Origin: Stappia indica
GTDB taxonomy: Bacteria > Pseudomonadota > Alphaproteobacteria > Rhizobiales > Stappiaceae
Reading direction: 5' to 3'
Length of the DNA stretch: 64,000 nt
Assembly: GCF_020177335.1 (NCBI RefSeq)
Contig: NZ_JAIVMG010000009.1
Coordinates: 166,332 to 230,331, forward strand
Shown: piece by piece, positions 18,520-26,445 of the stretch
Layout of the letters: each line of letters starts with the position of its first letter
Numbering within the stretch: the stretch's first letter is position 1
The notes under the pieces: generated by a model
What the model was told of the DNA's origin: nothing
The model's input: the letters and a program-made list of their open reading frames with translations, nothing else
Databases searched by the model: none
Translations under genes and position numbers: made by a program

Positions 18520-18981
18520 CTAAAGAAACGCATAGCGCTGGAGTGTGTCGGCAACGCACCCCGGCTTGTCGCCGCCCTCGACCTCGATCACCATGCGCAC
18601 CATGGTCTGGACCCCGTTCTCGCCGATGGGTTTGGCATCGACCAACTCACCGCTGGCGCGTATGCGTGCGCCCACCGGCACCGGCGCGGGAAACCGCACC
18701 CGGTCGAGACCGTAGTTCACCCCCCAGTCGAGATTGTCCGGCATGAACAGATCCGGAAGGAACAGGTTCGTCAGCGACAGGGACAGGAACCCATGGGCGA
18801 TGGTCTTGCCGAACGGCCCCGTTGCGGCGCGCTGCGGATCCACATGCAGCCACTGGAAATCCCCGGTTGCCTGCGCGAACTGGTTGATGCGCTCCTGATC
18901 GATGGTCAGCCAGTCGCTGGGACCGAGCTTGCGGCCGATTGCACTGATCACCTCATCGGCGGAACGGAAGCGAAATGTCAT
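18520..18981 (-). CDS. MaoC-like (R)-specific enoyl-CoA hydratase
   Basis: A 153-residue single hot-dog domain of the MaoC family. The active-site segment reads FAQATGDFQWLHVDPQRAA (catalytic Asp and His near residues 41-46) followed by GKTIAHGFLSLSL, the family signature. It should hydrate a trans-2-enoyl-CoA or dehydrate the 3-hydroxy form in the cytoplasm. Its place between the SDR gene and ipdA suggests a side-chain or ring-opened intermediate of the HIP route as substrate. Only 15 bp separate it from the upstream SDR, so it is in that operon. Confidence 0.85.
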   Translation of the reverse strand: MTFRFRSADEVISAIGRKLGPSDWLTIDQERINQFAQATGDFQWLHVDPQRAATGPFGKTIAHGFLSLSLTNLFLPDLFMPDNLDWGVNYGLDRVRFPAPVPVGARIRASGELVDAKPIGENGVQTMVRMVIEVEGGDKPGCVADTLQRYAFL

Positions 18982-18996
18982 GCGGGTACTCCTCCC

Positions 18997-19812
18997 TCAC
19001 GCATGTTGACTGGAGACAGAAAGCACCTCGCCGACCATGTAGGAGGCGTAGTCGCTGGCCAGGAACATGATGACATTGGCCACCTCCCAGACCTCGGCGG
19101 CTCGGCCGAAGGCTTCCCGCTCGGCCAGTTGCTTCAGCACCTCTTCCGGTGCGGAGCGCTTCAGGAAGTCATGCATGGCGATGGACGGGGAGACCGCGTT
19201 GACGCGAATGCCATGCTCCGCCGCCTCAAGGGCGCTGCACCGGGTCAGCGCCATCACCCCCGCCTTGGCGGCGGCGTAATGCGCCTGCCCCTTCTGCGCC
19301 CGCCAGCCGAGTACCGAGGCGTTGTTGACAATGGTGCCGCGCCGGCGGGGGATCATCGCCCGCAGCGCCGCCCGGGTCATGCGGAAGGTCCCGTTCAGCG
19401 TCACGTCGAGCACCCGGTGCCAGTCCTCGTCGGTCATCTCGACGATCGGCTTGACACCGCCCAGCCCTGCATTGTTGACCAGAACGTCAATGCCCTCCAT
19501 CGCCGCCTCTGCCGCGCCGACCAGCGCCTGCACCTGATCCTCACTGGTGACATCGGCAAGATGCCCGGTCACCGAGGTCTCGGGCGCGATCTCCTTCAGC
19601 GCGGCAACCGCCTCATCGAGCCGGCGCGGATGAATATCCGAGATCATCAGCGCCCGCGCCCCTTCCTCCACCGCGCGGCGGGCGGCGGCAAAACCGATTC
19701 CCTGCCCGGCGGCGGCGGTGATCAGCACCGAGCGCCCTTTCAGAAGCCCATGGCCGGGCACGTAGGACGGACATTGCGAGGAGGGGCGTGCGGAGAATGT
19801 GTCAGCGTCCAT
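18997..19812 (-). CDS. SDR oxidoreductase of the HIP-type cluster
   Basis: A 271-residue short-chain dehydrogenase. The cofactor motif is TAAAGQGIG (near residue 33, with Ala for the usual first Gly), the NNAG motif is present (VNNAGLGG), the catalytic Ser is in NNASVLG and the Tyr/Lys pair is YAAAK. An acidic residue after beta-2 (ISDIHPRR) points to NAD rather than NADP. Mycobacterial HIP operons carry two SDR genes next to echA20, and this gene has the same position: it overlaps the echA20-like gene by 11 bp. It probably oxidises a hydroxyacyl-CoA or ring alcohol; the exact step is unknown. Confidence 0.85.
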   Translation of the reverse strand: MDADTFSARPSSQCPSYVPGHGLLKGRSVLITAAAGQGIGFAAARRAVEEGARALMISDIHPRRLDEAVAALKEIAPETSVTGHLADVTSEDQVQALVGAAEAAMEGIDVLVNNAGLGGVKPIVEMTDEDWHRVLDVTLNGTFRMTRAALRAMIPRRRGTIVNNASVLGWRAQKGQAHYAAAKAGVMALTRCSALEAAEHGIRVNAVSPSIAMHDFLKRSAPEEVLKQLAEREAFGRAAEVWEVANVIMFLASDYASYMVGEVLSVSSQHA

Positions 19813-20590
19813 TTCGGCTCATCCTTGCCTTGTTCGAGAAATCGGCGGTGCGGCCATCGGCGACAAAGGCATCGCGGGCCGCCTGGGAATCCGCCATCAG
19901 ATAGGCCTGTGCGGTGAAGCCCTGCTCCCAGCGGTACTGCGCCTCAAGATCGGCCGCCTCCACCCCGTTGAGCGCCTCCTTGGCCAGCGCGATCATCGCC
20001 GGGCTCTTGGCGGCGATTTTCGCCGCAAGCTCTCGTGCCGCCTCGGCGAGTTCCTCCCGGGGCAGCACCGCCTCGATGCCGCCGAAGCGAAAGGCCTCCG
20101 CCGCGCTTACCGGATCGCCGGTGAAATACATCTGCCGCACCTTTTGCAGCGGAAACAGGCGCTGAAGATGCGCGCCGCCACCCAGCGCGCCGCGATCCAC
20201 CTCCGGCACGCCGAAACTGGCGCAGTCCGAGGCGAGCACGATATCCGCGCCGCCACAGATGCCGATCCCGCCGCCGAGCACGAAGCCATGGGCGGCGGCG
20301 ATCACCGGCACCCGGCCGCGATGAATGGCGCGGAAGGTGTCGTAGTTGCCCCGGTTGACCTCGATGATCCGTTCCGGATGCCGCTGCAGTTCCTTGATGT
20401 CGACCCCGGCGCAAAAGCCGCGCCCCTCGGCGCGGATGATCAGCACCCGCACCTGCCGGTCCGCGTTCATGTCGTCCACGGCCCGCGCCAGCGCGGCCCA
20501 GCCGGCGCTGTCGAAGGCGTTGACCGGCGGTCGGTTCAGGACGATTTCGCCAATATGATCGCTGACATCGGCGGAAAATGGCGCGCTCAT
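19802..20590 (-). CDS. EchA20-like crotonase (ring D hydrolase)
   Basis: A 262-residue crotonase-fold enzyme. The oxyanion-hole regions are FCAGVDIKEL and HGFVLGGGIGICGGADI. In mycobacteria EchA20 hydrolyses ring D of HIEC-CoA to give COCHEA-CoA, the substrate of IpdAB. The gene is wedged between ipdC- and SDR-type genes (ATGA overlap with ipdC upstream), the same set as in the mycobacterial operon, and this is the main basis for the specific assignment. By sequence alone it could be any crotonase. The start is fixed by the ATGA overlap. Confidence 0.8.
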   Translation of the reverse strand: MSAPFSADVSDHIGEIVLNRPPVNAFDSAGWAALARAVDDMNADRQVRVLIIRAEGRGFCAGVDIKELQRHPERIIEVNRGNYDTFRAIHRGRVPVIAAAHGFVLGGGIGICGGADIVLASDCASFGVPEVDRGALGGGAHLQRLFPLQKVRQMYFTGDPVSAAEAFRFGGIEAVLPREELAEAARELAAKIAAKSPAMIALAKEALNGVEAADLEAQYRWEQGFTAQAYLMADSQAARDAFVADGRTADFSNKARMSRNGR

Positions 20591-21693
20591 GCCCGTGCTC
20601 CCTGTTTCACCGTTTCGCGGTCGCTGCCCGGCAAATGCCGCAGGGCGGCAAGACGCTCTTCCGCCTCCCGCACGATGCGCGTGATCAGTGCGTCGCAACT
20701 CTCCAGCTCGCCGATCAGCGCCGCCACCTGACCGGACGGCAACAGCCCGCCCCGGGTATCACCACTCACCAGCCCCTGTTCGACCAGACGCGGCAGGTTC
20801 GGGGCCATCACGGTGGCGGCAAACCCCGCCTCATCGGCCTTCAGCGCGCGCAGGGCCAGCCGCACCATGCCGGCATAGCTCATGCCTTGCGCCCGCCCCC
20901 AGGACAGGCTGTGCCGCAGGCTGGCAAGGAACCGCGCCGGTCCGCTCATCCCTTCCATGCGGCGCAGTTCCTCATTGTCGATGAACCGCTGCGGCAGGCC
21001 ATCAACCGCCTGCGACACCCGGATCGCCGCCGGATCGCCGCTCTTCAGGTAGCGGTCCAGCGTCGCCGGATGCACCGGACTGTCGGAGGTCAGGAGGAAG
21101 CGGGTGCCCATGGCGATGCCATCCGCGCCCCAGGCCAGAGCGGCGGCGAGCCCGCGCCCGTCGTAAAACCCGCCAGCGGCCACCACCGGCACATCGACCG
21201 CGTCGAGCACCTGCGGCAAAAGCAGCGAGGTCGGCACCGATCCGGTGTGCCCGCCCCCTTCCCCGCCCTGAACCGTGATGATGCTGGCGCCGAGTTCCAC
21301 CGCCCGCACGGCATGTTTCACCGCCCCGACCGTCGGCATGCACTCGATCCCGGCATCGCGAAACCGGCCGATGGTCGCCGCATCCGGGCCGCGCCCATAG
21401 CTCACCGCCCGGACCCGGTGTAAAAGGACCGCCTCGATCACCTCTTCTGCATTGGGCTGAAACATGTGGAAGTTGACGCCGAACGGACCATCCGTTGCCG
21501 CCTTGACCGCCGCGATGGCCGCATCGATGCCGCCCGGCGGGATCGATGCGGCGGCAAGAAAGCCGAACCCGCCGGCATTGGTCGTCGCCGCGACAAGCTT
21601 CGGGTCGGCGACCCAGCCCATCGCCGTCTGCACCACCGGATAGCGACATCCGAGCGCCCGTGTCAGGGGCGTTTCAAACCCGTTGCCTGTCAT
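20587..21693 (-). CDS. ipdC: IpdC-like flavoprotein (nitronate monooxygenase family)
   Basis: A 368-residue FMN-dependent TIM barrel. YPVVQTAMGWVADPKLVAAT at the N-terminus, VQGGEGGGHTG, GTRFLLTSDSP and the C-terminal SGQVAALIGELESC closely match my memory of Mycobacterium IpdC, which is annotated as a nitronate monooxygenase relative but acts on the HIP-derived CoA ester together with IpdF. The true nitronate monooxygenase active-site His environment is modified to GGHTG as in other family members. ATG at 21693 is preferred, as the frame upstream offers only a TTG. It is coupled to the echA20-like gene by a 4-bp overlap. Confidence 0.85.
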   Translation of the reverse strand: MTGNGFETPLTRALGCRYPVVQTAMGWVADPKLVAATTNAGGFGFLAAASIPPGGIDAAIAAVKAATDGPFGVNFHMFQPNAEEVIEAVLLHRVRAVSYGRGPDAATIGRFRDAGIECMPTVGAVKHAVRAVELGASIITVQGGEGGGHTGSVPTSLLLPQVLDAVDVPVVAAGGFYDGRGLAAALAWGADGIAMGTRFLLTSDSPVHPATLDRYLKSGDPAAIRVSQAVDGLPQRFIDNEELRRMEGMSGPARFLASLRHSLSWGRAQGMSYAGMVRLALRALKADEAGFAATVMAPNLPRLVEQGLVSGDTRGGLLPSGQVAALIGELESCDALITRIVREAEERLAALRHLPGSDRETVKQGARA

Positions 21694-21752
21694 CTCCACC
21701 GCCTCACGTCTCGTTCCCCCCAAGCGTTGTTCACCGCCGCGCCCTGTTCGGC

Positions 21753-22511
21753 CTAGTTGAAGACCCGCCCGCCATTGACCACCAGCGTCTGACCGGTGAT
21801 GCAGCGGGCCTTGTCGCTGGCCAGGAACACGGCGGCATTGGCGATATCTTCCGGCTCGCAGAGTTCGCCGAGCGGGATCGCATCCCGGGCCCTCTCATAG
21901 GCATCCTTCGGGATGCGCTGCATCGCCCGGGTGTTGGTCGGACCGGGGCAGATCGCATTGACGGTCACCTTGTGCGGGCCAAGTTCCCGGGCGAGCGCCC
22001 GGGTAAAACCCAGAACGCCGGACTTGGCCGCCGCGTAATCGACCGTGCCGATGTCGCCATTGAGGGCCGAGTCGGAGGAGATCGACACGATCCGCCCCTG
22101 TTTGCGCGCCCGCATTCCCGGCACCACCTGACGCGAGCAATGCAAAGTCGCGCCAAGGGAGATGCCGATGACGAAATCCAGCGTCTCACCTTCTGCCAGA
22201 TAAAACTCGGAGTATTTCTCCCGCGCCGTCTGGCCGAGATTGTTGACCAGCGTATGCACCGGTCCGAACTCCGCCTCGATCCGGGCAAAGCTGGCGGTCA
22301 CATGCGCCCGGTCGAGCAGATCGCCCTCGATCGCCAGAACGCGCCCGCCCCGTGCCCGCGCCTCCTCCGCCGTTGCCGCCAACGCCTCGCCGTCGCGGTC
22401 GAGGATCGCCAGATCGGCCCCCTCCGCCGCGAAGCCAAGAACGATCGACCGGCCGATGCCATGCGCGGCACCGGTCACCGCGACCACCTTGCCCGTGAAA
22501 TCCCCCGTCAT
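21753..22511 (-). CDS. SDR family NAD(P)-dependent oxidoreductase
   Basis: A 252-residue FabG-type SDR. VTGAAHGIG at residues 13-21 binds the nucleotide, VNNLGQTAR replaces the usual NNAG with NNLG, the catalytic Ser lies in VSISSDSAL and YAAAKSG gives Tyr and Lys. ILDRD after beta-2 indicates NAD preference. The start has GGGAG 5 bases upstream. It lies between the fused acyl-CoA dehydrogenase gene and ipdC on the same strand. It probably handles an alcohol/ketone step on a ring-opened intermediate. Confidence 0.85.
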   Translation of the reverse strand: MTGDFTGKVVAVTGAAHGIGRSIVLGFAAEGADLAILDRDGEALAATAEEARARGGRVLAIEGDLLDRAHVTASFARIEAEFGPVHTLVNNLGQTAREKYSEFYLAEGETLDFVIGISLGATLHCSRQVVPGMRARKQGRIVSISSDSALNGDIGTVDYAAAKSGVLGFTRALARELGPHKVTVNAICPGPTNTRAMQRIPKDAYERARDAIPLGELCEPEDIANAAVFLASDKARCITGQTLVVNGGRVFN

Positions 22512-22605
22512 GTCACTCCCTTTCCTGTGATCACTGGTGCGGCGACGCCTGCGGGCCGGGACGCAAGGCCCTGACGCTCGCCATCCCCCGCACAATGAAA
22601 AACCG

Positions 22606-24960
22606 CTAGCGCGTACCGCCCGAGCTCTGCCCGCGCGGCTCGCGCGGCATACCAAGCCCTTGTTCCGAAATGATATTCAACTGGATCTCGTTAGTGCCGC
22701 CGTAGATCGTCTCCGCCCGGCTGAACAGGTACATCTGCTGCAAGCGGACAATCTCCGGCTCGGGCGCATGAACGGCGGCCTCCGGCCCCAGCACCTCCAT
22801 GGCCAATTCGCCCAGTGTCCGATGCCAGTTGGACCACTCGTATTTGTAGCCAAGCGCCTCGGGCCCTGCCTCGCCGCGCTCGACCGCGCCCAGCACCCGC
22901 AAGGCCCCATGACGCATCGCCCGCAAGCCGGCCCAGGCCCGCCCCAGTGCTTCGGCATGATCCATCGGTTCGCGCGCCTGACGCGCCAGCGCAACCACCG
23001 CCTCCAGCTCCCGGGCAAACCCCATCTGCTGGCCGAGGGTCGAGATGCCGCGTTCAAAGCCAAGCAGCGCCATGGCAATGGCCCAGCCCTCGCCCGGTTT
23101 CCCGACCGCATCCTCCGCCCTGGCCATCGCCCCGTCGAAGAAGACCTCGTTGAACTCGCAGGCGCCGTTGATCTGGCGGATCGGACGGATGTCGATGCCC
23201 GGCTGGTCGAGCGGCATCAACAGGAGGATCAACCCCTCGCGGCCGGTCGCGCCTTCCTCCGCCCGGGCGAGCACGAAGATCCAGTCGGACAGATGCGCTA
23301 GCGAGGTCCAGGTCTTCTGCCCGTGGACGATCCAGTTGCCGCTTGCCGGATCGCGGCGCGCCCGGGTGCGCAGCGCCGCCAGATCCGATCCCGCCCCCGG
23401 TTCCGAATATCCTTGCGCCCAGAAGGTCGTACCTTGCAGGATCCCCGGCAGAAAGCGCGCCTTCTGGTCCTCGGTCCCGAAGGCGGCGAGTGTTGGCGCC
23501 AGCAGCCCCTCGCCGATGTGACCCATCCGTCCCGGCCCGCCCGCCCGAGCATATTCCTCGTTGAAGATCACCTGATCGCCGACCGACATGCCGCGCCCGC
23601 CGAGCGCCTCCGGCAACCCCAGCCCGACCCAGCCGCCTGCGGCCAGGCGCCGCTCCCAGGCCTTTCGCAGCTCCGGCAGGGCATCGCCATCCCCCGCCCC
23701 GCCGCGCCCGCGCAGCGGCTCGAACGCGCCGGTGAGGTTTTCCGCCATCCACCCGGCCACGGCTCGGCGGAGCGTCGTCTCCGCCTCACTTGCAGCCCTG
23801 CCGGCGGGGAGCGCGGAAAGCCGCCCGTCGATCAGATCGAGACCGATCTGCCGAAAGGCCGCAACAGGGCCGCCGGACAGCGCCCGCATGGCGGTGGCGC
23901 GTTTGAAGAACAGATGCGGCGCGTATTCAAAGGTCATGCCGACACCGCCATGAAGCTGGATCGCCTCGGCGCTGACGGCGAACAGCTCCTCGCAGGCCAG
24001 CGCCTGGGCGGCACGGGCCTCGGTCTCCGCCACATCATCGGTTTTCAGCGCATGCGCGGCCTGGTCGAACCGCACCGCCGCCCCGTCGATCAGCGCATCG
24101 AGCCGGTTCAGCCGAACGTAAAGATCGGCCATCCGGTGCTTGATCGCCTGATAGGAGGCGATGGTACGGCCGAACTGGCGACGTTCGGCGATATACTCAA
24201 GGGTCAGGGTGAAGGCGCCCCGCGCCGCACCGGCCATCTCGGCGGCCAGCACCAGCCGCGCCCGGTCGATGGCTGCGCGGCAGCGCCCGGCAAACGCGGA
24301 GCCGCAGTCGAGCACCGCACCTGCGGGAAGGCGCAGATCCTTCAGCGCCAGAACACCCACCGGCTGGGTCGCATCCATGGGCACGCAAGCCCGCCGGTGC
24401 CCCGACAACGCCTCACCTTCCAGCGCGATCAACAGCCGTTCCCCGGCACAGAGCGCCGGCACCAGCACCAGATCCGCGCCCATCAGATCCGGGATCGGAC
24501 CGCTTTGCCCTTGCAGAACATAGCCATCCCCTCCCTGTTCGGCCCAGAACACGGGCGTGTCCCAACAGTCCCCGACGCCATGGCCACCATGGGCGAGCAC
24601 GGCCCGCACCGTTCCGCCCGCAAGCCGCGACAGCCAGGCATCGCGCAAAGGACCCGGCGCCGCCGCCGCCAGCACCTGCCCGGCCAGCGCCACCGTGGAG
24701 ACAAAGGGGACCGGTGCCAGCACCCTCCCCAGCTCACGCCCGACCGCGACCAGCGCCCGCATATCCGCCCCCAGACCGCCGCACGCCTCCGGCAATCCGA
24801 TGGCGGTGAACTGCAACTCCTCGGCAATCCCCCGCCACAGCTCGCAAGCCTTGCCGCCATCCGACACCCGGAAGGCCGGCTCCAGCCCGCCGGCACGCTC
24901 CAGAAAGCGCGCCAGCGCATCGCGGATCATCGAGTGTTCGTCGGTGGGTAGCGCGTCCAT
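22606..24960 (-). CDS. Fused double acyl-CoA dehydrogenase (beta-alpha fusion)
   Basis: A 784-residue protein with two complete acyl-CoA dehydrogenase domains. The N half (about 1-375) has FGRTIASYQAIKHRMADLY and QLHGGVGMTFEYAPHLFFKR and resembles the smaller beta-type FadE subunits. The C half (about 395-784) has QGYSEPGAGSDLAALRTRA, GQKTWTSLAHLSDW and IYGGTNEIQLNI, the alpha type. The usual catalytic Glu before GT in this last motif is Gly, so the base must come from elsewhere. Steroid-degrading actinobacteria use alpha2beta2 FadE heterotetramers made from separate genes; here the two chains are fused. It should oxidise a cyclic or branched acyl-CoA. ATG at 24960 has a GGGA site. Confidence 0.88.
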   Translation of the reverse strand: MDALPTDEHSMIRDALARFLERAGGLEPAFRVSDGGKACELWRGIAEELQFTAIGLPEACGGLGADMRALVAVGRELGRVLAPVPFVSTVALAGQVLAAAAPGPLRDAWLSRLAGGTVRAVLAHGGHGVGDCWDTPVFWAEQGGDGYVLQGQSGPIPDLMGADLVLVPALCAGERLLIALEGEALSGHRRACVPMDATQPVGVLALKDLRLPAGAVLDCGSAFAGRCRAAIDRARLVLAAEMAGAARGAFTLTLEYIAERRQFGRTIASYQAIKHRMADLYVRLNRLDALIDGAAVRFDQAAHALKTDDVAETEARAAQALACEELFAVSAEAIQLHGGVGMTFEYAPHLFFKRATAMRALSGGPVAAFRQIGLDLIDGRLSALPAGRAASEAETTLRRAVAGWMAENLTGAFEPLRGRGGAGDGDALPELRKAWERRLAAGGWVGLGLPEALGGRGMSVGDQVIFNEEYARAGGPGRMGHIGEGLLAPTLAAFGTEDQKARFLPGILQGTTFWAQGYSEPGAGSDLAALRTRARRDPASGNWIVHGQKTWTSLAHLSDWIFVLARAEEGATGREGLILLLMPLDQPGIDIRPIRQINGACEFNEVFFDGAMARAEDAVGKPGEGWAIAMALLGFERGISTLGQQMGFARELEAVVALARQAREPMDHAEALGRAWAGLRAMRHGALRVLGAVERGEAGPEALGYKYEWSNWHRTLGELAMEVLGPEAAVHAPEPEIVRLQQMYLFSRAETIYGGTNEIQLNIISEQGLGMPREPRGQSSGGTR

Positions 24961-25020
24961 CGGTCGTCCCGGATCTGTCCTGTTCTGCCTTCCATCAGCC
25001 ACGCCGAGCGCGGTGCCGCA

Positions 25021-25036
25021 TCGTCCATATGCAGGA
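25021..25036. promoter_or_regulatory. Weak candidate regulon box upstream of the fused dehydrogenase gene
   Basis: TCGTCC followed by ATATGCAGGA matches the consensus box in only 10 of 16 positions (one intact half-site), about 60 bp upstream of the start at 24960. Position is right, sequence is weak. Confidence 0.3.
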
Positions 25037-25111
25037 TGGAGGCTCGATACCCGGCGCGCAATCCACCGGCGCGACAATCCTTGCGCGCAGCCGCCGCGCC
25101 TTTCGAACGCA

Positions 25112-25136
25112 AAAGGGCCGCCCGGAGGCGGCCCTT
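25112..25136 (-). terminator. Terminator after the Liv-type binding protein gene
   Basis: On the minus strand an AAGGGCCGCC / GGCGGCCCTT stem is followed by TTGCG; it directly follows the binding-protein stop and separates it from the fused dehydrogenase operon. Confidence 0.75.
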
Positions 25137-25163
25137 GGTCTCGATGTCACAAGGGTGAAGGCG

Positions 25164-26357
25164 TCAATCGCACTTCGCCCGTTCGGTCAGCCCATCCTCG
25201 CGCGGGGCAAAGGCGTTCTTGACCACCACCAGCGTTTTCGACGAGGGCAGGAAATGGGTTTCGCTGCTGGCAGAAAAGGTCCCCAGCATGTTGTCCATCG
25301 ATGCCGCATTCGCCTCAATCCAGGCGGCGACCTTGTCGCCGTCGGTCGAGCCGGCCCCTTCGATCGCCGCCTTCACGATGAAGGGTTCGATGTAATAGGG
25401 GATGATGGAGGAACTGCCGCCGAGCCGCTCCAGATCACTCACCGTCTCCTTGGCGCGCTTGTCGAACCGGGCATAGGCGGAGGCCCCGACCGGATCCCCT
25501 TCGCAATAGGTCATGCCGACGAATTGCACGCTGTTGACCCCATCAAACGCCTCCTGCCCTAGGATCTTGGCATTACCGACCGAGAAGTTGGTCATGGTCA
25601 GACTGCCGAACACCGGCACGTCCCAGCCGATCTCATCCCGGTTCTGCAGGAACTTGCGGGCGTCGTCGCCAAGCGAATTGATGATCAGCACAGCCTCCGC
25701 GCCGCTGGAGCGCAGCGAGAAGAGCTGCGGGGTCATGTCTTCGGTGCGGAAGGCGAATTCCTGCACCTCGACCGGCTCCAGCTCGCGGGACTTCAGGTAG
25801 CGGATCATCTCCGCGACCGCATCCTTCGACATGCCGCCATTGTCGGAGATGATCGCCAGCCTGGTCAGCCCCAGCACATCAATCGCATAGTCGATGTTGG
25901 GGATCATCTGAGCCAGACCGGTCGGCGAGTTGGAGAAATGATAGGGCGCGGCCTCAGGCGTGAGCGTTGCCGAGGAGGCGGCGGTGATCTGCGGCAGGTT
26001 CGCCGCCGTCGTCACGGCGGTGACGGGGATCACCTCCTGGCTGGTCACCGGACCGACCATCGCCTCGATCCCTTCATTCTCGATCAGGCGCCGCGCTTCG
26101 CCCAGCGCATGGGTCGGATCCGTCAGGGTATCGGCCAGAATGAACTCCACCGGCCGGCCGGCAATCCCCCCTTGGGCGTTGATGTCCTCAACCGCCATAC
26201 GCCAGCCGATTTCCGCCACCTTGCCGATCGAGGCACCGTTGCCGGTCAGCGAGACCATCCCGCCGAGCTTCAGCGGCTCTTGCGCCCCGGCCTGGGTCGA
26301 TGCCAGGCCGAGCGCCATCGCCGCGCACAGTCCCAGCCACTTTCCGTTCCGATCCAT
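25164..26357 (-). CDS. Liv-type ABC substrate-binding protein
   Basis: A 397-residue periplasmic binding protein of the branched-chain amino acid type (Peripla_BP_6). The signal peptide ends ASTQAGAQ. LGGMVSLTGNGASIGK and the RRLIENEGIEAMVGPVTSQE region are standard for the family. It is encoded in an apparent operon with the acyl-CoA ligase and halogenase-like genes and not beside other amino-acid genes, while the matching permease and ATPase genes (37244-40656) are encoded 11 kb away without a binding protein. I therefore infer that this is the receptor for that importer and that the cargo is the carboxylic acid degraded here. GGAGGAGGACAGTG precedes the ATG. Confidence 0.88.
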   Translation of the reverse strand: MDRNGKWLGLCAAMALGLASTQAGAQEPLKLGGMVSLTGNGASIGKVAEIGWRMAVEDINAQGGIAGRPVEFILADTLTDPTHALGEARRLIENEGIEAMVGPVTSQEVIPVTAVTTAANLPQITAASSATLTPEAAPYHFSNSPTGLAQMIPNIDYAIDVLGLTRLAIISDNGGMSKDAVAEMIRYLKSRELEPVEVQEFAFRTEDMTPQLFSLRSSGAEAVLIINSLGDDARKFLQNRDEIGWDVPVFGSLTMTNFSVGNAKILGQEAFDGVNSVQFVGMTYCEGDPVGASAYARFDKRAKETVSDLERLGGSSSIIPYYIEPFIVKAAIEGAGSTDGDKVAAWIEANAASMDNMLGTFSASSETHFLPSSKTLVVVKNAFAPREDGLTERAKCD

Positions 26358-26445
26358 CACTGTCCTCCTCCTTCTGACCTCTGGTCTTGTTGTTTGTGTT
26401 TTCCTGTCCCGATCCTCGTCTCGCGGCTCGCCCCCCTCCCGGGTC

